A DNA stretch of 64,000 nt from an uncultured Eggerthellaceae bacterium (lineage in GTDB: Bacteria; Actinomycetota; Coriobacteriia; Coriobacteriales; Eggerthellaceae). A program made the translations under genes and the position numbers. Below the pieces are notes generated by a model. It was not told the origin of the DNA. It saw only the letters and a program-made list of their open reading frames with translations, and did no database searches. How positions within the stretch are numbered: position 1 is the stretch's first letter; each line of letters begins with the position of its first letter. The stretch is from contig CAKTTY010000002.1 in assembly GCA_934617065.1 (NCBI GenBank), positions 124,001 to 188,000 on the forward strand, read 5' to 3'. Below, in pieces: positions 44,571-54,388 of this stretch.

Positions 44571-47500
44571 ATGCAAACACGGAACGTGCCTGCGCAAAGC
44601 GGGCTGTATCGTCCTGAGTTCGAGCATGATGCGTGCGGTATTGGCGCGCTGGCACATCTGAAGGGTGTGCGCTCGCATCAGATGATCGACGATGCCCTTT
44701 CGGTCCTTGTCAATCTGGAGCATCGCGGTGGTAAGGGTTTGGAACACAATACGGGCGATGGCGCCGGTATCTTGTTCCAAGTTCCGCACCACTTCTTCCG
44801 CAAGGAAGCGCAGAAGTACGGTCACCTTCTTCCCGATGAAGGCGACTATGGCGTGGCTATGCTCTTTTTCCCCCAAGCCGAGCGTGGCGTAGAGGTTTCC
44901 AAGCGCATTTTCGAAGAAGGTTGTGCGAAGGCTGGTTTGCCCCTGCTGTTTTGGCGCGAGGTTCCCATCGATCCCCACGATTTGGGTTCCACCGCACGCG
45001 CCTGCATGCCTACCATCCTGCAGGCATTCGTAGGTCGCCCCGAAGACGTTGAGCGTGGCGAGGCGTTCGAGCGCCGTCTGTATGTATGCCGCCGTATGGT
45101 GGAAAAGGCTGCCGATGCCGAACATGCGCTGAAGGGCCATATCTTCTACGTATGCTCTTTCAGTGCGCGTACCATTGTGTACAAGGGCATGCTTGTTGCT
45201 ACCCAGATGCGCCGTTTCTACCTGGACCTTTCCGATGCAGCGGTGAAGACCGCAATCGCGTTGGTTCATTCGCGCTACTCCACGAACACCACCCCCTCGT
45301 GGGAGCGCGCTCATCCGAATCGCTACATCATTCATAATGGCGAAATCAACACGCTGAAAGGCAATGTGAACTGGGTTCGTGCCCGCGAACCAAACCTGTA
45401 CTCGCCGGTTCTGGGCAAGGATCTGGAATCTGTTCTGCCTATCATCAACAAAGAGGGCTCCGACTCCGCCATCCTCGATAATGTGCTCGAGTTCTTGGTG
45501 ATGAATGGTCGCGATATGACCCGCGCCGTTTCCATGTTGCTGCCCGAGCCGTGGGACCACAACGAAACGCTTCCTGCTCGTCGTCGTGCCTATGACGAAT
45601 ACCAGTCCATGCTCATGGAGCCGTGGGATGGTCCTGCCGCTATCGCCTACACCGATGGCTCCACGTTCGGTGCTGCGCTCGATCGCAACGGCCTGCGTCC
45701 TGCCCGCTACTACGTCACGCGTGACGATCGCTTCCTGCTTTCCTCTGAAGTTGGAACCATCGAAATCGAGCCCTCTAACATCCTTACCGCAGGCTGCCTT
45801 GGTCCTGGTGAAATGGTGGAGATCGATACTACGGCCGATCGCGTTATCTGGAATGACGAGCTGCGTGCCCGTTATGCAAAGGAAAAGCCCTATAGCGATT
45901 GGGTAAAGGAAGAGAAGATCGAAGTTTCCGATCTTGATGCCCCCGCCCAGACCGATGCTGCGCGCGATGCCGAGGTCCCCATGACCGTACGCATGGCTAA
46001 GCTGGGCTACCACTGGGATGACGTGGATGAAGTGGTTCGCGCCATGGCTGAAAAGGGCGGTGTGCCCCTGGCCTCCATGGGCATCGATGCTTCCCTCGCG
46101 TGCCTCTCGAAGAAGAACCGTTCCTTCTTCGATTACTTCTATCAGCTGTTTGCCCAGGTAACCAATCCGCCTATCGACGCTTTGCGTGAGAGCCTGGTTA
46201 CCTCGAGCGTGCTCTATATTGGCAACCACGGCAATCTTCTGGAAGATTCCCGCACGGCTTGCCAGCTGATTCGACTTGATGGCCCCATGCTGACGAAGGA
46301 TCAGTTCGATCGCATTTGCGCAGTTGATCGCGTTGGCTTCAAGGCTCAGCGATTCAGCGCTACGTATCGTCGCGAAGACGGCGAGAACGCGTTGGAAGAG
46401 GCACTGGAAAACTTGGCATGCAGTGTTGAAAAGGCTGTGCGCAACGGGGTAAGCATTATCGTGCTTTCCGACCGCGCCGCAGAAGGCGAGGTCCCCATTC
46501 CTTCGCTTCTGGCGGTTTCTTCTGTTCACAACCACCTTATTCGTGTGGGCGTTCGCACCTTTGCCGACTTCGTGGTCGAGACAGGCGACGCCATTTCCGC
46601 ACACGACTTTGCTGCTTTGGTTGGTTATTCCGCTTCGGGCATTTACCCCTATATGGCCCATGAGTGCATCGTTGATTTGGCAGCAAAGGGCGCTTTGTCC
46701 GTATCCGCCGAAGAGGGCATTGCGAACTACAACAAGGCAGTAACCGCGGGAATCACCTCAATCATGTCGAAGATGGGTATTTCTACGGTTCAGAGCTACC
46801 ATTCCGCTCAGATCTTTGAGGCTGTTGGCTTCAAACAGGAATTCGTCGATCAGTATTTTGCTGGCACCGTTTCCCGTGTGGGCGGCTTGGGCGTTGCCGA
46901 TGTTCAGCGCGAAGAGAATCAGCGCTACGACGATGCCGTGGCTATCCTCAGCACGCCGGCACCCGAGCAGCTGCCCTCCTTGGGCCTTACCAAGTGGCGT
47001 CCGCAGGGCGGTGAAGAGCATCTTATCGATCCGCAGACCATCTACCTGCTGCAACATGCTTGCCGTGAGGGCAACTATGAGATGTTCAAGGAATACAGCG
47101 ATCATCTGCACCAGGAAGGGCGTGCGATTCGCTTGCGCGATCTGCTCGACTTCGTAACTGATCGCACCCCTGTTCCGCTGGAAGAAGTTGAGTCTGCCGA
47201 GAGCATTGCCAAGCGTTTCAACACGGGCGCTATGAGCTACGGTTCCATTTCCGAGGAAGCCCACAAGTGCATGGCTATTGCCATGAACCGTCTGGGCGGC
47301 CGTTCGAACTCTGGTGAAGGCGGTGAAGACCCGAAGCGCGAGACTCCGCTGCCCAACGGCGATTCCATGAACTCCGCTATCAAGCAGATTGCCTCCGGTC
47401 GCTTCGGTGTAACGAGCCGTTATCTTTCTTCGGCTATCGAGATTCAGATCAAGATGGCCCAGGGCGCAAAGCCTGGCGAAGGTGGTCACCTGCCTGGTAA

Positions 47501-49175
47501 GAAGGTATATCCCTGGATCGCCGAAGTTCGTCAGTCTACGCCGGGCATTGGCCTGATTTCGCCTCCGCCGCATCATGACATCTACTCCATCGAAGACTTG
47601 GCCGAGCTGATCTTCGACTTGAAGAATGCAAACCCCAATGCGCGCGTTTCCGTGAAGCTCGTTTCCGAGGCTGGCGTTGGCACCATTGCAACCGGCGTTG
47701 CCAAGGGCGCTGCTGATAAGATCCTGATTTCTGGCCACAATGGCGGTTCGGGTGCTGCTCCGCGCGACTCCATCTGGCATGCAGGCTTGCCTCTTGAGCT
47801 TGGCATTGCCGAGGCCCAGCAGACGCTGTTGCAGAACGGTCTGCGTTCCCGCGTTGTTCTTGAAGCTGACGGCAAGCTGATGGACGGCAAAGATGTTGCC
47901 GTCGCCTGCCTGCTCGGTGCTGAAGAGTTCGGCTTCGCGACGATGCCGCTCATCGCTATGGGTTGCCTGATGCAGCGCGACTGCCAGCAGGATACGTGCC
48001 CCGCTGGTATCGCCACGCAGAACTGCCGCTTGCGCAAGTGCTTCCGCGGCAAGCCCGAGCATGTGGTGAACTTCATGCTCTTCGTTGCCGAACAGCTGCG
48101 TGAGGTTATGGCATCGCTCGGCTTCCGTACGGTAGATGAAATGGTTGGCCATCCCGAGTGTCTGCGCCAGGTAGAGGTGCCGGGCAACTGGAAGGCGAAC
48201 CTGCTCGACCTTTCTTCGGTGCTTGCCAATGGCGAATGTGAGTTTGGTGCCCATATTCCCGGTGCAGCTGGTCGTCACTTCTTGCCTCAGATGAAGTACG
48301 ACGTGGAGCTGGAGAAGTCGCTTGACTCAACGCTGTTCCTGCCCATGACTGAGCAGGCTCGCAAGCATATGACCCCGGTTCGCTTCCGTGCCGATATCGC
48401 CAACGTAAATCGTTGCGTGGGTACCATCTTGGGCGCTGCGGTAACCAAGGCGCACCCCGAAGGCCTGCCCGATGGCTCGGTAACGGTCGACTGCGAAGGC
48501 TCTGCCGGCCAAAGCTTCGGCGCCTTCATTCCGAAGGGCGTTACGCTCAACGTTACGGGCGATGCGAACGACTACTTCGGCAAGGGTCTTTCCGGCGGTA
48601 TCCTTTCGGTTCATCCTTCCGAAGATGCCACGTACAAGTTCGACGAGAACACCATCGTGGGCAACGTTGCCTTCTTTGGCGCAACGTCGGGCCGCGGATT
48701 TGTGAACGGTCTTGCTGGTCAGCGCTTCGGCGTGCGTAACTCCGGCGCCACCATCGTGGTTGAGGGCGTTGGCAACCATGGCTGCGAATACATGACCGGT
48801 GGCACTGCCCTTATCTTGGGTGAAGTCGGTTTGAACTTTGCAGCGGGCATGACTGGTGGCGTGGCCTACGTGTACGACGAGTACGGCACGTTGGAAAGCC
48901 GCTGCAACATGGGCTCGGTAAAGCTCGAAGTTCCCACCGATGCCGAGATTGAGCTTATCCACAGCCTTATCGAAGAGCATGTCGGTTATACGCAGAGTCC
49001 GCGTGGCATTAAGATGCTGTATCGCTTCGAGGCTATGAAGCAGCACTTCGTAAAGGTTATTCCGGTTGAATATGAGCGCGTTCTGCAGATCGTTGCCGAG
49101 GCAGAGGCCGAGGGCAAGAGCCATGAGGAAGCGCTTGAAGAGGCATACGAGATTGTAGGAAAGGGGCGCCAGTAA
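44571..49175 (+). CDS. gltB: Glutamate synthase large subunit GltB
   Basis: A 1534-residue multidomain enzyme making glutamate from glutamine and 2-oxoglutarate. The class II glutaminase nucleophile is Cys22 in HDACGIGALAH, preceded by a 21-residue propeptide. The FMN/synthase domain includes MSYGSISEEAHKCMAIAMNR, GEGGHLPGKKVYPWIAEVR and SGHNGGSGAAPRDS. The 3Fe-4S cysteines lie in MQRDCQQDTCPAGIATQNC. The C-terminal GXGXG beta-helix domain is complete. ATG 44571 has GAGAGGTTCAG. It overlaps gltD by one base. Confidence 0.97.
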   Translation: MQTRNVPAQSGLYRPEFEHDACGIGALAHLKGVRSHQMIDDALSVLVNLEHRGGKGLEHNTGDGAGILFQVPHHFFRKEAQKYGHLLPDEGDYGVAMLFFPQAERGVEVSKRIFEEGCAKAGLPLLFWREVPIDPHDLGSTARACMPTILQAFVGRPEDVERGEAFERRLYVCRRMVEKAADAEHALKGHIFYVCSFSARTIVYKGMLVATQMRRFYLDLSDAAVKTAIALVHSRYSTNTTPSWERAHPNRYIIHNGEINTLKGNVNWVRAREPNLYSPVLGKDLESVLPIINKEGSDSAILDNVLEFLVMNGRDMTRAVSMLLPEPWDHNETLPARRRAYDEYQSMLMEPWDGPAAIAYTDGSTFGAALDRNGLRPARYYVTRDDRFLLSSEVGTIEIEPSNILTAGCLGPGEMVEIDTTADRVIWNDELRARYAKEKPYSDWVKEEKIEVSDLDAPAQTDAARDAEVPMTVRMAKLGYHWDDVDEVVRAMAEKGGVPLASMGIDASLACLSKKNRSFFDYFYQLFAQVTNPPIDALRESLVTSSVLYIGNHGNLLEDSRTACQLIRLDGPMLTKDQFDRICAVDRVGFKAQRFSATYRREDGENALEEALENLACSVEKAVRNGVSIIVLSDRAAEGEVPIPSLLAVSSVHNHLIRVGVRTFADFVVETGDAISAHDFAALVGYSASGIYPYMAHECIVDLAAKGALSVSAEEGIANYNKAVTAGITSIMSKMGISTVQSYHSAQIFEAVGFKQEFVDQYFAGTVSRVGGLGVADVQREENQRYDDAVAILSTPAPEQLPSLGLTKWRPQGGEEHLIDPQTIYLLQHACREGNYEMFKEYSDHLHQEGRAIRLRDLLDFVTDRTPVPLEEVESAESIAKRFNTGAMSYGSISEEAHKCMAIAMNRLGGRSNSGEGGEDPKRETPLPNGDSMNSAIKQIASGRFGVTSRYLSSAIEIQIKMAQGAKPGEGGHLPGKKVYPWIAEVRQSTPGIGLISPPPHHDIYSIEDLAELIFDLKNANPNARVSVKLVSEAGVGTIATGVAKGAADKILISGHNGGSGAAPRDSIWHAGLPLELGIAEAQQTLLQNGLRSRVVLEADGKLMDGKDVAVACLLGAEEFGFATMPLIAMGCLMQRDCQQDTCPAGIATQNCRLRKCFRGKPEHVVNFMLFVAEQLREVMASLGFRTVDEMVGHPECLRQVEVPGNWKANLLDLSSVLANGECEFGAHIPGAAGRHFLPQMKYDVELEKSLDSTLFLPMTEQARKHMTPVRFRADIANVNRCVGTILGAAVTKAHPEGLPDGSVTVDCEGSAGQSFGAFIPKGVTLNVTGDANDYFGKGLSGGILSVHPSEDATYKFDENTIVGNVAFFGATSGRGFVNGLAGQRFGVRNSGATIVVEGVGNHGCEYMTGGTALILGEVGLNFAAGMTGGVAYVYDEYGTLESRCNMGSVKLEVPTDAEIELIHSLIEEHVGYTQSPRGIKMLYRFEAMKQHFVKVIPVEYERVLQIVAEAEAEGKSHEEALEEAYEIVGKGRQ

Positions 49176-50635
49176 TGGGCAAAGCAGGAGCATATCTCGA
49201 GCACGATCGCATTGCTCATGGTGAACGTGCGGCGTTGGAGGCTATCGAAGACTTCAAGGAATTCGCCTTGCCTCTTTCCGAAGAGGAGCAGCAGGTCCAG
49301 GCGAGCCGCTGCATGATGTGCGGTGTGGCGTTCTGCCAGGCCGGCTACAGCTTCGGCAAGGCTCGCCCTTCGGGCTGCCCGCTGCACAACCTTATTCCTG
49401 AATGGAATGATTTGGTGTATCGCGGTTTGTGGGATGAAGCGGCCGAACGACTGTCGCTCACCAATCCGTTCCCTGAGTTCACGGGTCGTGTGTGCCCGGC
49501 ACTGTGCGAGGCTGCTTGCAACCTTGCCTCTATCGAGGGTCCTACCACCATTCGCGACAACGAGCGTGCCATTTCCGATCATCAGTGGGCAGCGGGCGGT
49601 CCTAAGCCCTTGCCGAAACCTGCTGCCGATGCGCCGAAGGTTGCAGTGGTCGGCTCTGGCCCCTGTGGTTTGGGCGCTGCTTGGCAGCTTGCCGAAGCGG
49701 GCATTCGCGTAACCGTATTCGAGCGCCACGACCGTGCTGGCGGTTTGCTGATGTACGGCATCCCGAACATGAAGCTGCCGAAAGAAATCGTTGATCGTCG
49801 CATCAAGTTCCTCGAGGAAGGCGGTATTTCGTTCGAGCTGAATACTGATGCATCTGAAGAAGCGGTGGCAGCGCGTCTGAAGTCCGACTTCGACGCGGTT
49901 GTTGTTGCCGTTGGTGCAGCGGCTCCGCGTGGCCTTGCCGCTCCTGGCGCCGACCAGAAGGGCGTGGTGTTCGCGGTTGATTACCTCACTTCTTCCACGA
50001 AATCGGTAATCAACGGCACTGAACCGGCAATTTCTGCCAAGGATCTGGACGTTGTTGTTATCGGCGGCGGCGACACGGGCACCGACTGTATCGCAACGGC
50101 TCTTCGCCAGGGCGCAAAGAGCGTGCACCAGCTGGAGTACAACGCTGCGCCTCCCGAGGTGCGCGCTGCTTCCAACCAGTGGCCCGAATGGCCTTTCGTG
50201 AAAAAGACCGACTACGGCCAACGTGAGGCAATCGAGCATTTCAAAGAAGATCCGCGCTCGTTCGCTGCCGATACGGTAGAGGTTCTGGGTGAAGAAGGTC
50301 ACGTAACTGGCTTGCGCGTGGTTACGCTTGATTGGAGCCAGGGCGCTCCTCAGCGTCAGATGGACACCGAGCGTGTTATGCCTGCTCAGCTGGTTCTTAT
50401 TGCGTGCGGTTTTACCGGACCTGAACGTGGTATCTATGATGCTCTGGGTGCTGAGGTTGTCGACGGACGCGGAGTTCGCCCCGTTATGGTTGAGGGCACG
50501 CATCGCGTTAAGCATGAGGGCGATACGCCCATCTACGCTGCAGGTGATGCGAAGCATGGTTCCACCTTGGTGGTCAATTCGCTCGCCGACGGCTTGGCTT
50601 GCGCAAAAGAAGTAGCTTATGACCTGCTGAAATAG
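49175..50635 (+). CDS. gltD: Glutamate synthase small subunit GltD
   Basis: A 486-residue NAD(P)H-oxidising subunit that passes electrons to GltB. The N-terminal double [4Fe-4S] region has CMMCGVAFCQAG, GCPLHNLIPEWND and CPALCEAACNLA. The FAD fold is KVAVVGSGPCGLGAAWQL and the NAD(P)H fold VVVIGGGDTGTDCIATALRQGA; the C-terminus has the IYAAGDAKHGSTLVVNSLADG motif. Its start is in a TAATG overlap with gltB, so translation is coupled. An intrinsic terminator follows. Confidence 0.97.
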   Translation: MGKAGAYLEHDRIAHGERAALEAIEDFKEFALPLSEEEQQVQASRCMMCGVAFCQAGYSFGKARPSGCPLHNLIPEWNDLVYRGLWDEAAERLSLTNPFPEFTGRVCPALCEAACNLASIEGPTTIRDNERAISDHQWAAGGPKPLPKPAADAPKVAVVGSGPCGLGAAWQLAEAGIRVTVFERHDRAGGLLMYGIPNMKLPKEIVDRRIKFLEEGGISFELNTDASEEAVAARLKSDFDAVVVAVGAAAPRGLAAPGADQKGVVFAVDYLTSSTKSVINGTEPAISAKDLDVVVIGGGDTGTDCIATALRQGAKSVHQLEYNAAPPEVRAASNQWPEWPFVKKTDYGQREAIEHFKEDPRSFAADTVEVLGEEGHVTGLRVVTLDWSQGAPQRQMDTERVMPAQLVLIACGFTGPERGIYDALGAEVVDGRGVRPVMVEGTHRVKHEGDTPIYAAGDAKHGSTLVVNSLADGLACAKEVAYDLLK

Positions 50636-50648
50636 TATTTAGTGAAGC

Positions 50649-50680
50649 AAATGGGGCTCCCTGACGGAGCCCCATTTTTT
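50649..50680. terminator. Terminator between gltD and sdhB
   Basis: Twelve-bp perfect stem AAATGGGGCTCC / GGAGCCCCATTT, 5-base loop and a T-run on the plus strand. The minus strand ends TTTGCTTC, so it may also serve the convergent sdh operon. Confidence 0.92.
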
Positions 50681-50703
50681 ATGCGCTGGTATCGGATTTT
50701 GCG

Positions 50704-51474
50704 TTAAGCATCGCTTCCGAAAACATTTCGGATGCTCTGCACCGTGGTGTCGCGGTTCATCTGGGCGATAGAAGTGGTAAGGGGGATGTCTTTGGGGCAT
50801 ACTCGAACGCAATTCTGGGCATTGCCGCAGCTGGTTATGCCATCGGCTCCCATGATCGAGCGCAGACGCTCTTGCTTGTTCAGCTTGCCGGTGGGGTGGG
50901 CATTGAACAGACGGACCTGGGAAATGGCAGCAGGTCCAACGAACTTATTTGCATGCCCAGTATTGGGGCAGGCTTCGAAGCAGCAGCCGCAGGTCATGCA
51001 GCGAGACAGCTCATATGCCCAGCTTTGAGTGCGCGCAGACATGCGGGGCCCTGGTCCTAAATCGAAAGGACCATCTATGTCAATCCAGGCATGGGTCTTT
51101 TTCAGCGCGTCAAACAAAAGGGTTCTGTCCACTTTCAGGTCGCGCACCAAGGGAAACTTGGTTAGTGGTTCCAAACGAATGGGCTGCTTTAGATCGTCGA
51201 TAAGAGCCGAACAAGCTTGGCGTGGCGTGCCGTTGATGATCATGGTGCAGGCCCCGCAAACTTCTTCGAGGCATACGCTTTCCCAAACCACGGGGGTGGT
51301 TGGTTTGCCTTGAGCGTTTACGGGGTTCTTCCTGATTTCCATCAGGGCCGACACCACGTTCATATGCGGTTGATAGGCAACGCTGAATTCTTCCCAATGC
51401 GGTTTTGCATCGGGGCCCTCTTGTCGCTTGATGATGAGGCGAATAGGATCATGAACTGCGGTTTCATCATTCAT
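50704..51474 (-). CDS. sdhB: Succinate dehydrogenase/fumarate reductase iron-sulfur subunit
   Basis: A 256-residue subunit. The [2Fe-2S] ligands are in CLEEVCGACTMIINGTPRQAC, the [4Fe-4S] in CMTCGCCFEACPN, and the [3Fe-4S] in CGNAQNCVRVCPKDIP. It carries electrons between the flavoprotein and the quinone site. ATG 51474 has AGGAGGATCGCT directly upstream and lies 13 bases after the sdhA stop. It is the last gene of sdhCAB. Confidence 0.95.
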   Translation of the reverse strand: MNDETAVHDPIRLIIKRQEGPDAKPHWEEFSVAYQPHMNVVSALMEIRKNPVNAQGKPTTPVVWESVCLEEVCGACTMIINGTPRQACSALIDDLKQPIRLEPLTKFPLVRDLKVDRTLLFDALKKTHAWIDIDGPFDLGPGPRMSARTQSWAYELSRCMTCGCCFEACPNTGHANKFVGPAAISQVRLFNAHPTGKLNKQERLRSIMGADGITSCGNAQNCVRVCPKDIPLTTSIAQMNRDTTVQSIRNVFGSDA

Positions 51475-51487
51475 AGCGATCCTCCTC

Positions 51488-53233
51488 CTAATGAGCTTTC
51501 GTGTAATCGCGTTTACGGGGCGCAATGAGCGAGGTGTCTACCTTTTCGTAGCTGAGCAGCGGGCTGCGCGAAGCAGCGTCGTAACGCGCGATAGTGGTTT
51601 TCAGCCATTCTTCATCGTTGCGATCGGGGAATTCCGGTTTAAAGTGGCTTCCCCTGCTTTCGTTTCGTTCCAGCGCGCCCTTTGTGATGACCTTGGCAAG
51701 ATCAACCATGCCATGAAGCTGGCGAACGAACGGCACATTTGCATTGCTCCAGGTTGCTTTGTCTTGAATGCCGATACGGGAAAGTCGCTCATCGATCTCT
51801 TCGAGCTTAACCAGCGTTTCGGCCAAATCCGCATTGTTGCGAACTACGGTGACATTCTTTGTCATCAGCTCGCCCATTTCCTGATGCAGGCGATAGGCGT
51901 TTTCGCTGCCATCAAGCTGCAAAATGCTTCGGTAATCCGATTCGTCCTTTGCGGTGGCTGCTTCATAGACGCTTTGGGGGATGTTCTGGTCTTCTGGGAG
52001 CCCCTTGGCGTAGGCGGCGGCATTTGGCCCGGCGGTCATGCCAGCGAATACGGCAGAGAGAAGGGAATTCGCTCCAAGGCGGTTTGCTCCGTGCTGGGTA
52101 AAGTCGCATTCGCCTGCGGCAAACAGGCCTGGAATGCTTGTTTGCTGATCGAGCCCTACCCAAAGCCCGCCCATTGAGTAATGGACGCTGGGCGCCACGC
52201 GCATGGGAACCTTGCGTGGGTCGTCGCCTACGAACTTTTGGTAGATATCCAATATGCCTTCCAGCTTTGCGTTCAAGACGGATGCAGGGATATGGGAAAC
52301 GTCCAGATACACCACGTTTTCGCCGTTGATACCCAGGTGCTGGTTCACGCATACGTCGAAGATCTCACGCGTGGCAATATCGCGCGGCACCAGATTGCCG
52401 TACGCGGGATACTTTTCCTCCAGGAAATACCACGGCTTTCCATCCTTATAAGTCCAGACCCTGCCGCCTTCGCCGCGCGCCGATTCGCTCATTAGGCGAT
52501 TTTTATCAAAGCCAGGAATCGCGGTGGGGTGGATCTGGATGAACTCGCCGTTAGCATAGAGCGCTCCTTGTTGGTAGCAACGAGCTGCAGCGTAGCCGGT
52601 GTTGATGGTGGAGTTGGTTGATTTGCCGAATACGGCACCGCAGCCTCCAGTTGCGACAACAACCGCATCGGCGGGGAAGGCGCGTATCTCCATGGATGAA
52701 AGATCCTGTGCGGTGATTCCGCAGCATACGCCGTTATGGATTATGGTGGAAACAAATTCCCATCCAACATAGGTGCGCACCTTGCCTTCGACCTCAAGGA
52801 CGCGCACTTGTTCGTCGAGCGCATAGAGGAGCTGTTGACCGGTTGTGGCACCGGCAAAAGCGGTACGTCGTTTTTGCGTACCGCCGAATCTGCGCAGGTC
52901 AAGCAAGCCTTCAGGGGTTCTATTGAACATTACGCCCATGCGGTCGAACATGTTGACGATTTTTGGGGCGGCTTCGCACATGGCGCGTACCTGCGGTTGG
53001 TTCGCCAAAAAGTCGCCACCGTAAATGGTGTCGTCGAAGTGCTCGTCTATCGAATCACCTTCGCCTTTGGTGTTCAGCGCGGCGTTTATGCCCCCTTGCG
53101 CACAGGCGGAATGCGAGCGCTTGAAGGGAACGAGTGAAAACAAGTCGACGCTCAAGCCCGCTTCTACGATTTTCAAAGTTGCCATCAGCCCCGCAAGGCC
53201 TCCGCCAACAACTGCGATTGATCCTTTGCCCAT
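51488..53233 (-). CDS. sdhA: Succinate dehydrogenase/fumarate reductase flavoprotein subunit
   Basis: A 581-residue flavoprotein. The dinucleotide fold is IAVVGGGLAGLMATLK; the covalent FAD histidine is in RSHSACAQGGINAA; active-site motifs are IQIHPTAIPG and SESARGEGGRVW, with the C-terminal GANRLGANSLLSAVFAG. The type fits the B. subtilis/Wolinella class that uses a diheme SdhC. In an anaerobe with menaquinone it may act mostly as fumarate reductase; direction cannot be read from sequence. ATG 53233 follows AAAGAGGCTGTT. Confidence 0.95.
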   Translation of the reverse strand: MGKGSIAVVGGGLAGLMATLKIVEAGLSVDLFSLVPFKRSHSACAQGGINAALNTKGEGDSIDEHFDDTIYGGDFLANQPQVRAMCEAAPKIVNMFDRMGVMFNRTPEGLLDLRRFGGTQKRRTAFAGATTGQQLLYALDEQVRVLEVEGKVRTYVGWEFVSTIIHNGVCCGITAQDLSSMEIRAFPADAVVVATGGCGAVFGKSTNSTINTGYAAARCYQQGALYANGEFIQIHPTAIPGFDKNRLMSESARGEGGRVWTYKDGKPWYFLEEKYPAYGNLVPRDIATREIFDVCVNQHLGINGENVVYLDVSHIPASVLNAKLEGILDIYQKFVGDDPRKVPMRVAPSVHYSMGGLWVGLDQQTSIPGLFAAGECDFTQHGANRLGANSLLSAVFAGMTAGPNAAAYAKGLPEDQNIPQSVYEAATAKDESDYRSILQLDGSENAYRLHQEMGELMTKNVTVVRNNADLAETLVKLEEIDERLSRIGIQDKATWSNANVPFVRQLHGMVDLAKVITKGALERNESRGSHFKPEFPDRNDEEWLKTTIARYDAASRSPLLSYEKVDTSLIAPRKRDYTKAH

Positions 53234-53261
53234 AACAGCCTCTTTCTTGTAGCGTGCGGGT

Positions 53262-53879
53262 TTAGCCGACAAAGGCGAACAGTGCCTTTAGGCCAAACGC
53301 AGCGAATGCGATAAACAGGGCGAACAGTACGTAGCCTGATATTTTTTGGGAGCGGGGTGAAACGGTGATTCCCCAGGTAATAAGGAACGTCCAAAGGCCA
53401 TTACAAAAGTGGTAGATGCTGCAAAGAAGGCCTATGGCGAACAGCGCAAGCCCGATTGGCGTGGCAACGATTCCCGCCACCATGGCGTAGTTCGGATCGA
53501 CGCCGGTAAGCTCAACTTGCAGCTTAGTGCCATAGAGGTGCCATATCACAAAGAGCAGCGTGACGATGCCCGCTATACGCTGCAGTACGTAGCACCAGTT
53601 GCGGAAGTAGCGGTAGCGTTTCACGGTAACGCTTGAGGAAAAGGCGATGTAGACGCCGTAGAGGGCATGGAATAAAAGGGGCAGGAAAATCACGAATGTT
53701 TCCAGCACGATCTTGTAGGGCATATGGGCCATAAATGAGCCCATGGTGTCGTATGGGGCGGTACCCCAGTTTGCGGAGTAGTTTACGCACATATGGAAGC
53801 AGAGAAAGATTCCCAGTGGAAATACGCCCGCGAACGAGTGCAGTTTCCGTAGGAAGTTGGCGCGGCGGTCTTTGTCCAT
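53262..53879 (-). CDS. sdhC: Succinate dehydrogenase/fumarate reductase cytochrome b subunit
   Basis: A 205-residue membrane subunit with five hydrophobic segments. Histidines placed as heme ligands in the family are in RKLHSFAGVFPLG, FLCFHMCVN, LLFHALYGVY, VIWHLYG and SIYHFCNGLW, as expected for a diheme B-type SdhC. It anchors SdhAB and reacts with menaquinone. It is the first gene of the operon; the promoter should be right of 53879, where TATACT on the minus strand near 54015 is a possible -10. Confidence 0.93.
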   Translation of the reverse strand: MDKDRRANFLRKLHSFAGVFPLGIFLCFHMCVNYSANWGTAPYDTMGSFMAHMPYKIVLETFVIFLPLLFHALYGVYIAFSSSVTVKRYRYFRNWCYVLQRIAGIVTLLFVIWHLYGTKLQVELTGVDPNYAMVAGIVATPIGLALFAIGLLCSIYHFCNGLWTFLITWGITVSPRSQKISGYVLFALFIAFAAFGLKALFAFVG

Positions 53880-54388
53880 GATCCCCTCGATTCCGTCGCC
53901 TTTTGGCTGTTAGACGGTTTGCGTTCAGGCGGGCACTGCGATTCCCCATGCAGCTGCCAGCTTGATGCAGAAGCTGGGCCTCAACGCAAAATCCCAGCTC
54001 ATCTTTAAAAAGTATACCCTTATCCTTGTGGGCGTTCGCGGAGCGACCGGTGCCGATTCATTGCATTTTTTCGGCGATTCATACATTGGTGACCAGGTAA
54101 GGTTCGTTCTTGTGATCAGGGTTGGTCACTGTGCTTTAGCGGTGTCGCAAGCTGAGGGCGATGTGAAACAGGGAGGGTAAGAAGCTGATTGGTCCAACAA
54201 GGCGCCTTTGTTGAGTGGAGGAGTGGCGTGGGCGAACTTCATTAGCAAAATAGGAGTGCGTAGCTGCCCAGGGGGGCTTCGATAGGGGCCAGCGGCGAAT
54301 CGAATTCCATCAACAGCATGGTGACCGTTGGTTTTTAGCGGGCTTGAACAGGGGTATTCTTGTGAATGGAAAAAACGAGGGGGTACCC
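53880..54388. other. Intergenic region between sdhC and the patatin-like gene
   Basis: Divergent promoter region of about 500 bases. It holds a minus-strand TATACT-like box near 54013 and a GTGACCA/TGGTCAC dyad (54089-54095 with 54123-54129). The short plus-strand frame at 53962-54180 has no ribosome site and no family resemblance and was not called. Confidence 0.5.

Noticed and set aside
44478..46661. 727-residue minus-strand open frame opposite gltB (and the frame at 46758-48278)
   Set aside because: Shadow of gltB for the same reason: no family motifs, no start signal.
53962..54180. 72-residue plus-strand frame between sdhC and the patatin-like gene
   Set aside because: No ribosome site, no family resemblance, and it overlaps the presumed sdh promoter region.
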